A stretch of 64,000 nt of DNA from the NCBI GenBank assembly GCA_021234155.1, contig JAJEKV010000047.1, positions 9,278,033-9,342,032 on the forward strand. The letters run 5' to 3'. The stretch's first letter is position 1. Each line of letters begins with the position of its first letter. A program made the translations under genes and the position numbers. The notes under the pieces were generated by a model that was not told the origin of the DNA, searched no databases, and was given only the letters and a program-made list of their open reading frames with translations. The DNA is from Isoetes taiwanensis (taxonomy: Eukaryota; Streptophyta; Lycopodiopsida; Isoetales; Isoetaceae). Positions 63,037-64,000 of this stretch are shown piece by piece.

Positions 63037-63790
63037 TTTTCGTCAGGGGAGCTTCCGACTTCCCTTCAAGTAAGAGAAGCCGACACCTTACACGTGAGAG
63101 TCGACTTGACATCCAAGCCCTACGAACAACATCGTGCAGATGATAGAAGCTAGGGAACCGGCCGAAGAGGAGTTTTATGCCATCCAGAACAGGATGGGAA
63201 TCCGTGGCAAGACCTCAAACATTTTAACGCCGAAGCTCTTGACACCAGCCCCCACAAAGAGAAGAGGCGAGTTCGACCTCAGCGAAGCTTCATCACGATT
63301 AGGGATTACAGAGAGTTCACCGAGGTGGAGGTCCATTTAATATGCCGAAAAGACAGAGTCGGGTGGCCGAGGAGGCTAAGAATCAACAACGACGCGACAA
63401 CGACAAAGTCGCCGGCGATACTATCTCCCCTATCGCCGGGATGGGAGAATAGCAGAATACACCGCAAATTCACCCCCAAAACAGGAAGGAGTATTCATGC
63501 TCATCGCGCTCTCAGGCTTTGGCCGGCATGCTCGTCTAGCTGCCAACACCGACTATGCCGTCTTAGTCAAGAGAGCGATGGCACTCGACATCTTCGACTT
63601 CGCCATACCTTACCGACGACAGGGAAGATCGGCGTTGACCATGACTTACACCTCCAGGCGCCAGGGGTAGAGAATTGGTGACAGCCTTGCGGTATGGTCA
63701 TCAACAAACGTCCTCAGGAACTTGGGACGCTCGGTAGGAACGACCCAAGTTAAGAAGTTCCTCGAGGATAACCCATCCTACTGGCGACTT
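63037..63790 (+). pseudogene. Residual coding sequence after unit 2, several frames
   Basis: Open stretches alternate frames: 63134-63340, then 63495-63668 (LIALSGFGRHARLAANTD, YAVLVKRAMALDIFDF), then an end with TTQVKKFLEDNPSYWRLQE before a stop at about 63799. Composition is protein-like throughout, so this is probably one decayed ORF continuing unit 2. Function unknown. Confidence 0.4.
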
Positions 63791-63799
63791 CAAGAATAG

Positions 63800-64000
63800 T
63801 TAGACTCTTGATCCCGGGGGCGTTGTATTAAGATATTATATAATATAAAAATAATTTCTTTTGCACTTTAAATGTTTTGTTGATGTATTTCGTTCCACAA
63901 CTATACCAACAAACATATATAATGCAAGAGAACAAATAAAACTAACCAAATAGCCATGACCTACTTGTGCATGCGACTAGAGGCCTGAGCTCGGGGGAAG
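63800..64000. other. Right edge, AT-rich
   Basis: No gene. The retroelement inferred from the PBS at 59567 presumably continues beyond the window. Confidence 0.4.

Overview
This is nuclear DNA of a land plant. The evidence is spliced genes with GT/AG introns, plant-type proteins (a NEK-family kinase, a DIR1-like lipid transfer protein, a four-exon cytochrome b561, PPR and CYP51 fragments), tRNA-iMet-type primer binding sites and Helitrons. Low gene density, small introns and heavy nested-transposon content suggest a large, TE-rich genome, possibly a fern or another non-angiosperm. The species cannot be fixed from the sequence.

Layout. 0.9-5.2 kb: a 14-exon NEK kinase gene on the minus strand. 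5.8-9.1 kb plus 17.17-17.24 kb: its upstream flank, split by two Helitrons. Helitron 1 (7319-8861, minus) carries a captured fragment of a TH2-type thiamine phosphatase. Helitron 2 (9149-17173, plus) carries an LTR element with 2.7-kb LTRs and almost no interior. 18.2-22.3 kb: a rearranged tandem duplicate of the NEK locus. It lacks both Helitrons and so supplies their empty sites, and it has itself been hit by a LINE. 24.1-24.6 kb: PPR remnant. 26.2-27.0 kb: two LINE 3' ends, one with an ORF1-like domain. 27.3-30.0 kb: minisatellites. 32.9-33.3 kb: lipid transfer protein gene. 35.5-36.6 kb: receptor-kinase and CYP51 pseudogenes. 37.9-38.3 kb: truncated relative of the Rep element at 56 kb. 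38.6-41.0 kb: a foldback MULE-like element nested in a truncated LINE with long flanking duplications. 44.0-45.3 kb: an unidentified multi-exon gene. 46.3-47.8 kb: two more LINE ends. 49.7-50.8 kb: cytochrome b561. 51.2-51.6 kb: a near-perfect 39-bp-arm hairpin.

The right end is the most unusual part. 56.3-58.6 kb holds a decayed element encoding a Rep-like HUH endonuclease (Replitron/CRESS-like motifs HLH and YxxKD) plus a second unknown ORF. It is followed by a putative LTR (58645-59565) with a PBS. Downstream are two tandem, paralogously organised transcription units. Each is preceded by a pair of 67-bp imperfect palindromes and a TATA box, and each encodes an unrecognised protein. The first protein begins with an exact copy of the histone H3 tail, ARTKQTAR.

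The genes do not form a pathway. The window is a conventional NEK / LTP / cytochrome b561 gene landscape repeatedly invaded by DNA transposons, LINEs and LTR elements. No sequence was compared with a database; family names rest on motif recognition.
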